Under the pieces are notes generated by a model. It did no database searches. It had not been told where the DNA came from and saw nothing but the letters and a program-made list of their open reading frames with translations. A DNA stretch of 64,000 nt, taken from assembly GCF_019263585.2 (NCBI RefSeq), contig NZ_JADQDF010000001.1:4970501-5034500 (forward strand), read 5' to 3'. The position numbers were made by a program, and so were the translations under genes. Positions within the stretch are counted from its first letter, which is position 1, and each line of letters opens with the position of its first letter. Of this stretch, positions 47,693 through 56,034 are shown piece by piece. This stretch comes from Pseudonocardia oceani. GTDB lineage: Bacteria; Actinomycetota; Actinomycetes; Mycobacteriales; Pseudonocardiaceae.

Positions 47693-49639
47693 TCAGCCGC
47701 GCAGACGGTGGAACTGCAGCACCATCTGCATCTCCAGCGCGCCGCGGGGCTCGCGCCAGCAGCGCCCGCCCAGCACCTGGTCGATCCGGTCGAGGCGCTG
47801 GTAGACGGTGTTGATGTGGACCCCGAGCTCGCGGGCGGTGTCGGGCGGGCTCTGGCCCGCGGCGAAGTAGCGGTCGAGCGTCGGGACCAGCACGGTGCCG
47901 TGCCGCTGGTCGTAGGCCAGCAGCGGGCCCAGCGTGCGGTCGAGCAGGCGCTGCACCTGCGCGGGGGTGGTGTCCTCCAGGACCCTCCCGACGACCCCCA
48001 GCTCGGCGAGGTCGGAGCCCTCGCCCTCACGGCCGAGCGCGAGGAGCAGGCGGTGGCAGCGGGCGGCGCCGCGGTGCAGGGACCGCAGCCCGTCGACGCT
48101 GTCGGCGGCGCCCGCGGCACCGGCCGTGGCCGGGCTGCCGGTGGCGCCGCGCACGTGGTCGACCGCGGCGCGGGCGAGCGCACCCGCGTCCGGGTCGGGG
48201 ACCAGTGCCACCACCTGCCCGGCGTGCTCGCCGACCACGCCCCCGCGGGCCGTCGCGAACTCGACGGCGTACGCGAGCAGGCGGCGGCGGGGCAGCGCCG
48301 CGGCGGTGAGCACGACGACCGAGTGCGGCCGGTCCAGGTCCAGCACGCCCAGGCGGCGCGCCCGGCGCCGGAACGCGGCGGGATCGGCGGCGCGGTCCGC
48401 GAGGAGGTCCTCCACCAGCTCGGCGTGCAGCTCCTGCGCGACGATCGAGCTCTGGCGCTCCATGAGCAGCAGCAGTGCCGCGGTCTGGGCCGAGCGCTCC
48501 AGGGCGCGCACGTCGGCGTCCGGGATCGGGGTGCTGCGGGCGAGCAGCAGCCGGCCGAACGAGTCCTTGCCCGCGCGCACCGGGACCACGCGGATCTGCG
48601 CCCCGGCCGGCCGGGTGCCCCCGACCGGTCCGGGGAACCGCGGCGCCCCGGGGGCCGCGCCGTGGGCGAGCACGCCCCCGGCGGGGTCGAGCAGGACGAC
48701 GGTGCCCTCGAGCAGCTCCGCCAGCGTGTCGACCAGGTGCGGCAGGTCGACGCGGGTGAGCGCCATGGGCATCAGCTGCTCGTGGACCCGCGCGGCCCGC
48801 TCCAGGACCTCGCGCTGGGCGTGCAGCCGGGCGTTCGCCTCGCGCAGCTCGGCCGACGCCTCCTGCGCCCGCTCGTAGAGCCGCGCGTTCTCGATGACGA
48901 CGGACGCGTGCGCGGCGAGCGAGGACAGCAGCGCGATCTCGCTCTGCCCGAAGGCGCGCTCGTGCCGCTCGGCGGCGAACAGGGCGCCGAACACCCGGGT
49001 GCCGATCGTGATCGGCACACCTGCGATGGCGACGAGCCCCTCCAGCTCCACGGCGGACGCGACGGGCCGCTCGCGCCGCAGGCGGGGGTCGGTGCAGTAG
49101 TTCGAGGTGGCGATCGGCTGCCCGGTCTCGATCACGTAGCCGCCGACGCCCGACCCGGGCCGCTGCCGGATCGACCGGATCGCCGCCGTGCGGGTACCGG
49201 CGGTGACCCGCATGAGCGCGTCGCCGCTGGCCGGCTCGACCAGCGCGAGGTAGCTGCATGCGCAGCCCAGCAGCCGCCGGACGCGGTCGACGATCGCGCT
49301 GAGGACGTCGTCGGTGCCGCGCAGCGAGGTGAGGTCGCGCGCGGTCTCGTAGAGCCCCTGCATCTCCTGCTCGCGGCGGGCGCGGCGGTCCAGCAGCGCC
49401 CGGATGCGCTGCGCGTCCTGCAGCGCGGTGCGCAGGAGCGGGGAGGCCCCGGCGCTCCCGTCCCCGGAGGCCTCGTCCCCGGTGTCCTCGTCCCCGGTGC
49501 CCCCTTCCCCGGAGGTGGCATCCCGCACCGCCTCGGCGAGCGTGCTCTCCGGCACGTCGTCGGCGAGCAGGTGCAGGATCCGCGACAGCGCGCCGCCGGC
49601 CCCGTCGATCCGGCCCGGCGTGTCGGTGGACAGCGACAT
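47693..49639 (-). CDS. GAF domain-containing PucR/CdaR-type transcriptional regulator 1
   Basis: 648 aa. Order: variable acidic N-terminus with a Gly/Asp/Glu repeat tract, GAF domain about residues 95-250 (LGCACSYLALVEPASGDALMR, SGVGGYVIETGQPIATSNY, GVPITIGTRVFGALFAAERHERAF), coiled-coil (ENARLYERAQEASAELREANARL), a central PucR-like region, and a C-terminal HTH_30 (TARELGVHINTVYQRLDRIDQVLG, about 600-623). The ATG at 49639 has GGAGGGG upstream. It is a close paralogue of the next gene and may sense a small molecule for the catabolic genes further right. Confidence 0.92.
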   Translation of the reverse strand: MSLSTDTPGRIDGAGGALSRILHLLADDVPESTLAEAVRDATSGEGGTGDEDTGDEASGDGSAGASPLLRTALQDAQRIRALLDRRARREQEMQGLYETARDLTSLRGTDDVLSAIVDRVRRLLGCACSYLALVEPASGDALMRVTAGTRTAAIRSIRQRPGSGVGGYVIETGQPIATSNYCTDPRLRRERPVASAVELEGLVAIAGVPITIGTRVFGALFAAERHERAFGQSEIALLSSLAAHASVVIENARLYERAQEASAELREANARLHAQREVLERAARVHEQLMPMALTRVDLPHLVDTLAELLEGTVVLLDPAGGVLAHGAAPGAPRFPGPVGGTRPAGAQIRVVPVRAGKDSFGRLLLARSTPIPDADVRALERSAQTAALLLLMERQSSIVAQELHAELVEDLLADRAADPAAFRRRARRLGVLDLDRPHSVVVLTAAALPRRRLLAYAVEFATARGGVVGEHAGQVVALVPDPDAGALARAAVDHVRGATGSPATAGAAGAADSVDGLRSLHRGAARCHRLLLALGREGEGSDLAELGVVGRVLEDTTPAQVQRLLDRTLGPLLAYDQRHGTVLVPTLDRYFAAGQSPPDTARELGVHINTVYQRLDRIDQVLGGRCWREPRGALEMQMVLQFHRLRG

Positions 49640-49753
49640 CGGTGCCCCCCTCCTGTGCACGACCGGCGGCGCTCGCGGCGAACGGTGGTTAGCCGACTGT
49701 AGGTTCGTGCCCGAGAAGGGGTCAAGACGCAGGAGATGCCCGGCGAGCGGTCG

Positions 49754-51706
49754 CTAGCCGCCGGGGGCCGGCAGGAGCTCCTCGACCGGCACCTGGTCGA
49801 GCACCCGGCGCAGCTGCAGCGCCACGTGCATCGTCAGCGCGCCGTCGGGCTCACGCCGGCGGCGGTGGCCGAGCACGCTGTCGATGCGCTCCAGCCGCTG
49901 GTAGACGGTGTTCGGGTGCACCTGCAGCAGGCGCGCCGCCGCCCGCGGGTTCTGGCCGGTGGCGAACCACCCCTCGAGCGTGGGCAGCAGCAGCGTGCGG
50001 TGCTCCTCGTCGTAGCGCTCCAGGGGCGCGACGGACTCGGCGAGCAGCATCCGCAGCTGCTTGGGGGAGGTGCCGTCGAGGACGAGCCCGAGCACGCCGA
50101 GGTCCTCGGTCCCGGCGCCCTCCCCGGCGCGGCCCAGCGCCAGCAGCAGCCGCAGGCAGCGCTGCGCCTCGCGGTGGCGGTCGCGGACCTCGCGCGCCGA
50201 TCTCGCGACGCCGGCCACCCCCGCGGTCACCGGGACCCCGGTGGACCGGCCGAGCTCGCCCGGGAGCTGCCGGGCGAGCTCGGCCGGGTCGGTGTCGGGA
50301 AGCAGCAGCACGACGCGGGCCGCGTGCTCCGTGGCGAGGCCGCCGTGCCGGGCGGCGAGCTCGGCCGCGGCGTGCAGCAGCGCACGCCGGCCCACCCCGT
50401 CGGCCGCGACCACGGCGACGGTGTGCGGCGTGCGCAGGTCGATGCCGCCCGACCGCCGGACGCGCCGCTCGAACGCGCGCCAGTCGGGCTCGCGGTCGGC
50501 CAGCAGGTCGTCGACCAGCTCGCCGCGCACCTGCTGCTCGGCCATCGACACCTGGCGGTCCATGAGCAGCAGCAGCGCGGCGGTCTGGGCCGCCCGCTCC
50601 AGCGTGCGCACGTCGGGCCCGGCGAGCCGGGGTGCCGGGGGCTCACCGGTGACGAGCACGAGGTGCCCGAACGACTCGGTACCCGCCCGCACGGGGACCG
50701 TCCACGTGCCGGGCCGGGCCTCGTGCGCGCCGACGGCCCCGGGCCCGGGTGCGGGCAGGTCGCCCGGCAGCGGGCCCCCGCCCGCGGAGGCGAGCACCCG
50801 CCCGTCGACGCCCACGGCCGCGACCACGGCCCCGAGCATCCCGGCGACGGTCTCGACCAGCTCGCCGACGTCGGCGCGCCGCAGGGCCAGCGGCATCAGC
50901 TGCTCGTGCGCGGCCCCGGCGCGCTCCAGCGCCCGCCCCTGGTGGGCGAGCACCTCGTTGGCGTCGCGCAGCCGCTGCGCCGTCGTCTCGGCGTGCTCGA
51001 ACAGCCGCGAGTTCTCGATCACGACCGACGCGTGGTCGGCCAGCGAGGACAGCAGCGCCACCTCCGACCGGTCGAACGCGCGCTCGTAGCGGTTGGCGAC
51101 GAACAGCGCCCCCATCACCTGGTCGCCGATGCGCAGCGGGACGCCGACCATGCTCACGATGCCGTCCTCGACGACCGCGTCGGTGACGGCGCGGTCGCGC
51201 TGCAGCCGGGGGTCGTTGACGTAGTCCGCGGTCGCGAACGGCTCGCCCGTCGCGATGATCCGGCCGCCGACCCCGCTGCCCAGCGGCTGGCGCACCGACT
51301 CGATCGCCCGGGTCACCGTGCCGAGCGTGGTGCGCATGTAGACGTCGCCCGCACCGGGGTCGCGCAGCGCCAGGTAGGTGGCGTCGGTGCCCAGCAGCTG
51401 GCGGGCCCGGCGGACGATCGCCTCGAGCACCTCGTCGACGTCGCGCAGCGATGCCAGGTCGCGGGCGGTCTCGAACAGCGCGTGGGTCTCCTTCTCGCGC
51501 CGCTTGCGGTGGTCGAGCAGCTCACGCACGCGGCCGGCCCGGCCCACGGCCACGAGCAGCTCGTCGCGCTCGGCCGTGGGCGGCCCGCTCTCGACGGCCT
51601 CGGCCAGCCGGTCGAACGCCTCGCCGGGGGCCTCGGTCGCGAGCAGGTGGAGCAGCCGGGCGACGACCTCCTCGGCCGCCCCGTCGCTCCCGCCGCGCTC
51701 CGCCAT
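49754..51706 (-). CDS. GAF domain-containing PucR/CdaR-type transcriptional regulator 2
   Basis: 650 aa from the ATG at 51706; the in-frame GTG at 51781 overlaps a TAGCGT hexamer, so the later start is preferred, and it aligns with the paralogue's start. GAF region: LGTDATYLALRDPGAGDVYMR, SGVGGRIIATGEPFATADYVNDPRL, GVPLRIGDQVMGALFVANRYERAF; coiled-coil; C-terminal HTH (AARLLQVHPNTVYQRLERIDSVLG). Tandem paralogue of the gene at 47693, 115 nt apart. Next gene rightwards is an LLM monooxygenase transcribed towards it. Confidence 0.9.
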   Translation of the reverse strand: MAERGGSDGAAEEVVARLLHLLATEAPGEAFDRLAEAVESGPPTAERDELLVAVGRAGRVRELLDHRKRREKETHALFETARDLASLRDVDEVLEAIVRRARQLLGTDATYLALRDPGAGDVYMRTTLGTVTRAIESVRQPLGSGVGGRIIATGEPFATADYVNDPRLQRDRAVTDAVVEDGIVSMVGVPLRIGDQVMGALFVANRYERAFDRSEVALLSSLADHASVVIENSRLFEHAETTAQRLRDANEVLAHQGRALERAGAAHEQLMPLALRRADVGELVETVAGMLGAVVAAVGVDGRVLASAGGGPLPGDLPAPGPGAVGAHEARPGTWTVPVRAGTESFGHLVLVTGEPPAPRLAGPDVRTLERAAQTAALLLLMDRQVSMAEQQVRGELVDDLLADREPDWRAFERRVRRSGGIDLRTPHTVAVVAADGVGRRALLHAAAELAARHGGLATEHAARVVLLLPDTDPAELARQLPGELGRSTGVPVTAGVAGVARSAREVRDRHREAQRCLRLLLALGRAGEGAGTEDLGVLGLVLDGTSPKQLRMLLAESVAPLERYDEEHRTLLLPTLEGWFATGQNPRAAARLLQVHPNTVYQRLERIDSVLGHRRRREPDGALTMHVALQLRRVLDQVPVEELLPAPGG

Positions 51707-51866
51707 GCCCCCGGTCCCGCCCCCGCCCGCCTGTCCACTCGTCCGCCTGGTCGGCGTGTCCGCCCCGTGCCCGTCCGTCACGCTAGAGGACGGAGGCCCG
51801 TTCCGGACACGGTCACGCGACCGCGGTGGGACCGCTGCACCGGTCCCGCCGCGGTCGCCGTCCCGC

Positions 51867-53111
51867 TCACCCGGTCAGGGCGCCGTCGCCGAACTTCGCC
51901 GCGACCCGCTCCTGGCTGACCTTCGGCGTCCAGCGGTCCTCCTCCTCGCCCCAGACGTCGCGCAGCTTCGGGATCACCTGGGTGCCGAAGAGCTGGTTGT
52001 TCTGCGCGGCCACCTCCTCGGGCAGGTCGCCCACGTGCATGCACGTGATGAGCTGGCCGATCCGGAGGTCGGTGGCGAGCTCGCGGACGCGCTGCTCCAC
52101 CCGCTCCGGGGTGCCGGCGATGATGTAGCCCAGCTCGTCGTACTCCCAGAACGACAGCTCGCCGCGGGTCGCCTTGAGCCGCTCCTCGGCCGACTGCGTC
52201 CTCGCCCGGGTCAGGTTCGCCCGCACCGACGCCGGGGTGTTGTAGCCCGGCGGCGTCGCGAACTCGATGCCCGTGGGGTTCTGCCGGTAGAAGTACTTCA
52301 CCGCGTCGCCGTAGAGCCGCTCGGCCTCGGCGTCGGAGTCGGCCGTGCAGATGATCTGTGTGAACGCCATCCGGTTGGGGTTCATGTTCGCGCCCTGGTC
52401 GGCGGTGTACTCCCAGAACCCGTTGACGATCGGCGCCGCGCTCTGCTTGCCCGAGAACGACAGGTAGCCGTAGCAGTAGTCCAGCGCGTTGACGACGTCC
52501 CAGGTCTCGGGGCTGCCGCTGCCCGGGATCCACACGGGGATCTCGTCCTGCACCGGCCGCGGCCACGGGTTGACGTAGCGCAGCTTGGTGTACTGCCCGT
52601 TGAACGCGAACGGCTCCTCGGCCTTCCACGCCCGCGTGATGAGGTCGCGGGCCTCGTGGAAGCGGTCGCGCAGCTCGATCGGCGGCACCCCGTAGGCGAA
52701 CGCGGTGTCCATCGGCGTGCCGAACACGATGCCCGCGATGATCCGCCCGCCCGACAGGCAGTCGAGCATCGCGATCTCCTCGGCCACCCGGACCGGCGGG
52801 TTGTAGAGCGCCAGGGAGTTGCCGCACAGCGCGATCGCGGCGTTCTCCGTGGTGGCGGCCAGGATCGAGGCGATGAGGTTGGGCGAGGGCGTCATCGCGA
52901 GCGAGGTCTGGTGGTGCTCGTTGAGCAGCAGCGAGTCCCAGCCGAGGCCGTCCGCCTGCTGCATCAGGCGGATGTAGGTGTGGTAGTCCTCGCCCACCTG
53001 CGTGGGGTCGGCGACCGAGGCGGGCGGCGTGACCCAGGAGCTGTGCACGGTGTCGCCGTAGTCGGCCGGGAGCTTGGTGTAGTACTGCTGGGCGAACCAG
53101 TGGAACTTCAC
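51867..53111 (-). CDS. LLM class flavin-dependent monooxygenase
   Basis: 414 aa, bacterial luciferase-like. KFHWFAQQYYTKLPADYG, GWDSLLLNEHHQTSLAMTPSPNLIASILAATTENAAIALCGNSLALYNPPVRVAEEIAMLDCLSGGRIIAGIVFGTPMD are typical of FMNH2-dependent alkanal/diketone monooxygenases. With a hydrolase and SDRs in the same run of genes it could be a Baeyer-Villiger type enzyme; that is inference. GTG start with GGAAGGA upstream. Last gene of the long minus-strand cluster; no reductase partner is recognised. Confidence 0.9.
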   Translation of the reverse strand: MKFHWFAQQYYTKLPADYGDTVHSSWVTPPASVADPTQVGEDYHTYIRLMQQADGLGWDSLLLNEHHQTSLAMTPSPNLIASILAATTENAAIALCGNSLALYNPPVRVAEEIAMLDCLSGGRIIAGIVFGTPMDTAFAYGVPPIELRDRFHEARDLITRAWKAEEPFAFNGQYTKLRYVNPWPRPVQDEIPVWIPGSGSPETWDVVNALDYCYGYLSFSGKQSAAPIVNGFWEYTADQGANMNPNRMAFTQIICTADSDAEAERLYGDAVKYFYRQNPTGIEFATPPGYNTPASVRANLTRARTQSAEERLKATRGELSFWEYDELGYIIAGTPERVEQRVRELATDLRIGQLITCMHVGDLPEEVAAQNNQLFGTQVIPKLRDVWGEEEDRWTPKVSQERVAAKFGDGALTG

Positions 53112-53141
53112 GGGAGTCCTTCCGTGGGCTGCGGGTGCCGG

Positions 53142-53444
53142 TCAGGCGACGGTGCCGACCAGGTGGGTGGCGGTCGTGCCGCCGAGGTTCGCCACGTCGG
53201 CGCCGAGCTCCTTGCCCTCGGGCGTGGCCAGGGCGGCGCCCATCGCGTCGGCGTCGGCGAAGTACAGCTCGGCCATGATGTGGAAGCGGGGCGCGGAGCC
53301 GTCCGGGCCGGGCAGGAAGCGGGTCACCTCCACCTTCTCGATGCCGGGCACCGCCTGCGCGAGCGGGACGTGGGTGCCGAGGTAGTGGGCGTCGAACGCC
53401 TCGACGTCGGCGGGGGTGTCGTACAGGACGGTCAGCTTGATCAT
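53142..53444 (-). CDS. EthD family protein
   Basis: 100 aa. KLTVLYDTPADVEAFDAHYLGTHVPLAQAVPGIEKVEVTRFLPGPDG is the EthD/ABM ferredoxin-like signature. Members accompany ether- or steroid-degrading oxygenases and are often of unknown activity. RBS-like GGAGAG precedes the ATG. It lies between an LLM monooxygenase and an SDR gene, 30 and 37 nt away, so it is part of that operon. Confidence 0.9.
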   Translation of the reverse strand: MIKLTVLYDTPADVEAFDAHYLGTHVPLAQAVPGIEKVEVTRFLPGPDGSAPRFHIMAELYFADADAMGAALATPEGKELGADVANLGGTTATHLVGTVA

Positions 53445-53481
53445 CGGTCTCTCCTCGGAGGGCGGGGCGGGTGTCGGAGGG

Positions 53482-54246
53482 TCAGCGGGCGCCGGCGGTC
53501 ATCGCCCCGCCGTCGACGCGGTAGACCTCGCCGTTGACGAAGGCCGACTCGTCCGAGGCGAGGAACAGCACCATGTTGGCGATGTCGGTGGGCTCGCCGA
53601 CCCGCGGCGAGGCGACGCCGGCCAGCGCCGCGGCCGGCAGGTCGGGCACGGCGTCGAGCAGCTGCTGGGTGCGGATCACGCCGGGGGCGATCGCGTTGCA
53701 GCGCACGCCCTGCTTGCCGTGCTGCGCCGCGACGAACCGGGTGAACCCGATGACGGCGGCCTTGGTCGTGCCGTAGGCGGTCAGCGCCGAGCTGCCGCGC
53801 ATGCCGCCGACCGAGGCCATGTTGACGATCGATCCGCCGCCGCCCTCGACCATGTGCGGCAGCGCGTTCTTGCAGATCAGGAAGATGCTGCGGACGTTGG
53901 TCGCGAACGCGCGGTCCCACATCTCGACCGTCGTGTCGATCACCGAGCCGTCGGTGGACCAGGCGTCCGGCCCGACCAGGGCCGCGTTGTTGTGGACGAC
54001 GTCGATCCGCCCGTGCTGCGCGACCACGCCCGCGACCAGCGCCTCGATCGAGGCCTGGTCGGTGGCGTCGAAGTGCACGGCGGTGGCCGCGTCCCCGATC
54101 GACTCGGCGGTCCGCTTCGCCCCGTCGAGGTTGATGTCGGCGATCACGACCTGCGCACCCTCGCGCGCCAGGGTCTCCGCCGTGGCGGCGCCGATGCCGG
54201 CCGCACCGCCGGTGACCAGCGCGATCTTGCCCGCTACCCGTCCCAT
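53482..54246 (-). CDS. SDR family oxidoreductase
   Basis: 254 aa classical short-chain dehydrogenase. TGGAAGIGAATAE cofactor motif, VHNNAAL (NNAx), catalytic Ser in NMASVGG and YGTTK, and the C-terminal ASDESAFVNGEVYRVDGG. VVIADIN after beta-2 suggests NAD(H). Oxidises an alcohol or reduces a ketone of the cluster's unknown substrate. 13 nt separate it from the alpha/beta hydrolase gene upstream. Confidence 0.92.
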   Translation of the reverse strand: MGRVAGKIALVTGGAAGIGAATAETLAREGAQVVIADINLDGAKRTAESIGDAATAVHFDATDQASIEALVAGVVAQHGRIDVVHNNAALVGPDAWSTDGSVIDTTVEMWDRAFATNVRSIFLICKNALPHMVEGGGGSIVNMASVGGMRGSSALTAYGTTKAAVIGFTRFVAAQHGKQGVRCNAIAPGVIRTQQLLDAVPDLPAAALAGVASPRVGEPTDIANMVLFLASDESAFVNGEVYRVDGGAMTAGAR

Positions 54247-54259
54247 CGTGGTCTCCTCG

Positions 54260-55033
54260 TCAGCTGTTCAGGAAGGTGGTCACGGCGGACACGAACGCGT
54301 CCTCCTGCTCGACCATGGGGTAGTGGCCCGCCGCCTCGATCGGGGCGAGCGAGGCCTGCGGGATGAGCCGCACGAACTCCTCGGCGTAGGACAGCGGCAG
54401 CAGCCCGTCCGACGTCCCGTGGACGACGAGCGTCGGGGCGTCGATCAGCGGCAGGCGCCGCCGCAGGCCGCGGTCGGCGATGGGCCACATGAACTTGGTG
54501 GCCGAGCCGAGGTTCTGCGCGGCGAACAGGATCGCGGCGTGCGGGTCGCCCTCGACGGGCACGAAGTTCGTCGGCTCCGCCTTCGGCGGGGTGCCGTGCC
54601 ACTTCGCCGCCTTCACCTGGTCGGCCGCGCCGAACGGGTCGAGGGTGGGCTCGTCGTCGAGCCACAGCCCGTAGGCGTTGACCAGCACCAGCCGGTTCAC
54701 CAGCTGCGGGGCGATCGCGGCCAGCTCGGCGGCGAACATCCCGCCCAGCGAGTGGCCGACGACGTCGATGCGGTCGATGCCCCACGACTCGACGAGCTCG
54801 CGGTAGAACAGGGCGACGTCGAGGACGTCGGTGAACGACTCGAACCCGGTCGAGCTGCCGTACCCGGGCTGCTCGGGGGCGAGCACGCGGCGGTCGGCGG
54901 CCAGGCGCTGCAGGAACCCGGCCCCGCCGGGGTGGCGCTCGTAGCCGTGCAGGTACAGCAGCGGGTCGCCGCTGCCCTGCTCCCACACCTGCACGTCGAA
55001 CCGGCCGACGTGCGGGATCTCCAAGGTGGTCAT
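54260..55033 (-). CDS. Alpha/beta hydrolase
   Basis: 257 aa. Nucleophile elbow GHSLGG (Ser about residue 97), oxyanion strand YLHGYERHPGG, acid region VHGTSDGLLP and catalytic His in AAGHYPMVEQ. Resembles hydrolases that open lactones or cleave ring-fission products. In one operon with LLM and SDR genes, where hydrolysis of a lactone or ester formed by the monooxygenase is plausible but unproven. Confidence 0.9.
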   Translation of the reverse strand: MTTLEIPHVGRFDVQVWEQGSGDPLLYLHGYERHPGGAGFLQRLAADRRVLAPEQPGYGSSTGFESFTDVLDVALFYRELVESWGIDRIDVVGHSLGGMFAAELAAIAPQLVNRLVLVNAYGLWLDDEPTLDPFGAADQVKAAKWHGTPPKAEPTNFVPVEGDPHAAILFAAQNLGSATKFMWPIADRGLRRRLPLIDAPTLVVHGTSDGLLPLSYAEEFVRLIPQASLAPIEAAGHYPMVEQEDAFVSAVTTFLNS

Positions 55034-55057
55034 GATCGTCCTCTCTGGGTGTGTCGG

Positions 55058-55849
55058 TCAGAAGTCCGGGCCGAGGCCGCCGATGGGCGGCATCCCGGAG
55101 TGGGCCCACAGCCCGCCGTCGGCGACGACGTGGGTGCCGGTGACGAAGGCCGCCTCGTCGGAGGCGAGGAACAGCACGACGTTCGCGATCTCCTCCGCGC
55201 GGCCGTAGCGGCCCATCGGGATCGCGTCGCGGATGTCCTCCCAGATCGCCGGCGCGGCGTCGTGCAGCCGGTCGATGGGCGGTGTCCCGATGGGGCCGGG
55301 GCACACCGCGTTGCAGCGGATCCCCTTGCGGGCGTACTCGATGCCGGTGACGCGGGACAGGTTGACGACCCCGGCCTTGAGGACGTTGTAGGCGCCCAGC
55401 CCGTAGTCGCCCGCCAGGCCCGACACCGAGGCGGTGTTGACGATCGAGCCGCGCCCGGCCGCCAGCATCGGCACCAGCGCGAGCTTGATCGCGTACCAGT
55501 AGGAGACGAGCCCGACGTCGAGCGAGCGCCGGAAGCCGTCGAGGGTGAGGTCGCCGACCCGGCCGGCCTCGTAGGCGACGTGGTTGTTGTGCAGCACGTC
55601 GAGCGTGCCGTGGGTGTCGACCGCGAAACCGATCACCCGCTCGATCGCGGCCGGGTCGGCGGCGTCGGCGTGCAGGAAGTCGGCGACGCCGCCGCCGTCG
55701 CGCAGCTCGCCGGCCACGGCGGCGCCCGCCGCCTCGTCGATGTCGGCGAGCACCACGCGGGCGCCCTCGCGGACGAACGCGCGGGCCGTGGCGGCGCCGA
55801 TGCCCGAGCCGCCTCCGGTGATCACGGCGACCTTGCCGTCCAGGCGCAT
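55058..55849 (-). CDS. SDR family oxidoreductase
   Basis: 263 aa. TGGGSGIGAATAR, LADIDE (NAD preference), LHNNHV, Ser in NTASVSG and YNVLK, then ASDEAAFVTGTHVVADGG. GAGAGGA precedes the ATG. First gene after a 185-nt gap containing three dyads, so it probably begins a transcription unit that continues to the LLM gene. Confidence 0.92.
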   Translation of the reverse strand: MRLDGKVAVITGGGSGIGAATARAFVREGARVVLADIDEAAGAAVAGELRDGGGVADFLHADAADPAAIERVIGFAVDTHGTLDVLHNNHVAYEAGRVGDLTLDGFRRSLDVGLVSYWYAIKLALVPMLAAGRGSIVNTASVSGLAGDYGLGAYNVLKAGVVNLSRVTGIEYARKGIRCNAVCPGPIGTPPIDRLHDAAPAIWEDIRDAIPMGRYGRAEEIANVVLFLASDEAAFVTGTHVVADGGLWAHSGMPPIGGLGPDF

Positions 55850-55892
55850 GGCTGTCCTCTCGCAGGTGGGGATCGGGTGCGGATCAGGTGCT

Positions 55893-56034
55893 GCCGGAGT
55901 GCTCCGGCGGACCGGCGGTGCGTCACGCCCGGTCGGAGGGCTCGCCCTCCCCGTCCAGTGTGGGGAGGGGCGCCCGCCGCGACAACGGACGGCCGCCCAC
56001 CCCTGCGCGCCGCATCGTGTGCAGCGCTCCACAC
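55893..56034. promoter_or_regulatory. Intergenic region with three dyads
   Basis: GCCGGAG-TG-CTCCGGC (55893-55908), CCCTCCCC/GGGGAGGG hairpin with a 9-nt loop (55945-55969), and GTGTGCAGCGCTCCACAC (56017-56034, one mismatched pair). The last sits directly behind the binding-protein stop codon. Operators and/or terminator for the SDR-hydrolase unit. Confidence 0.45.
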
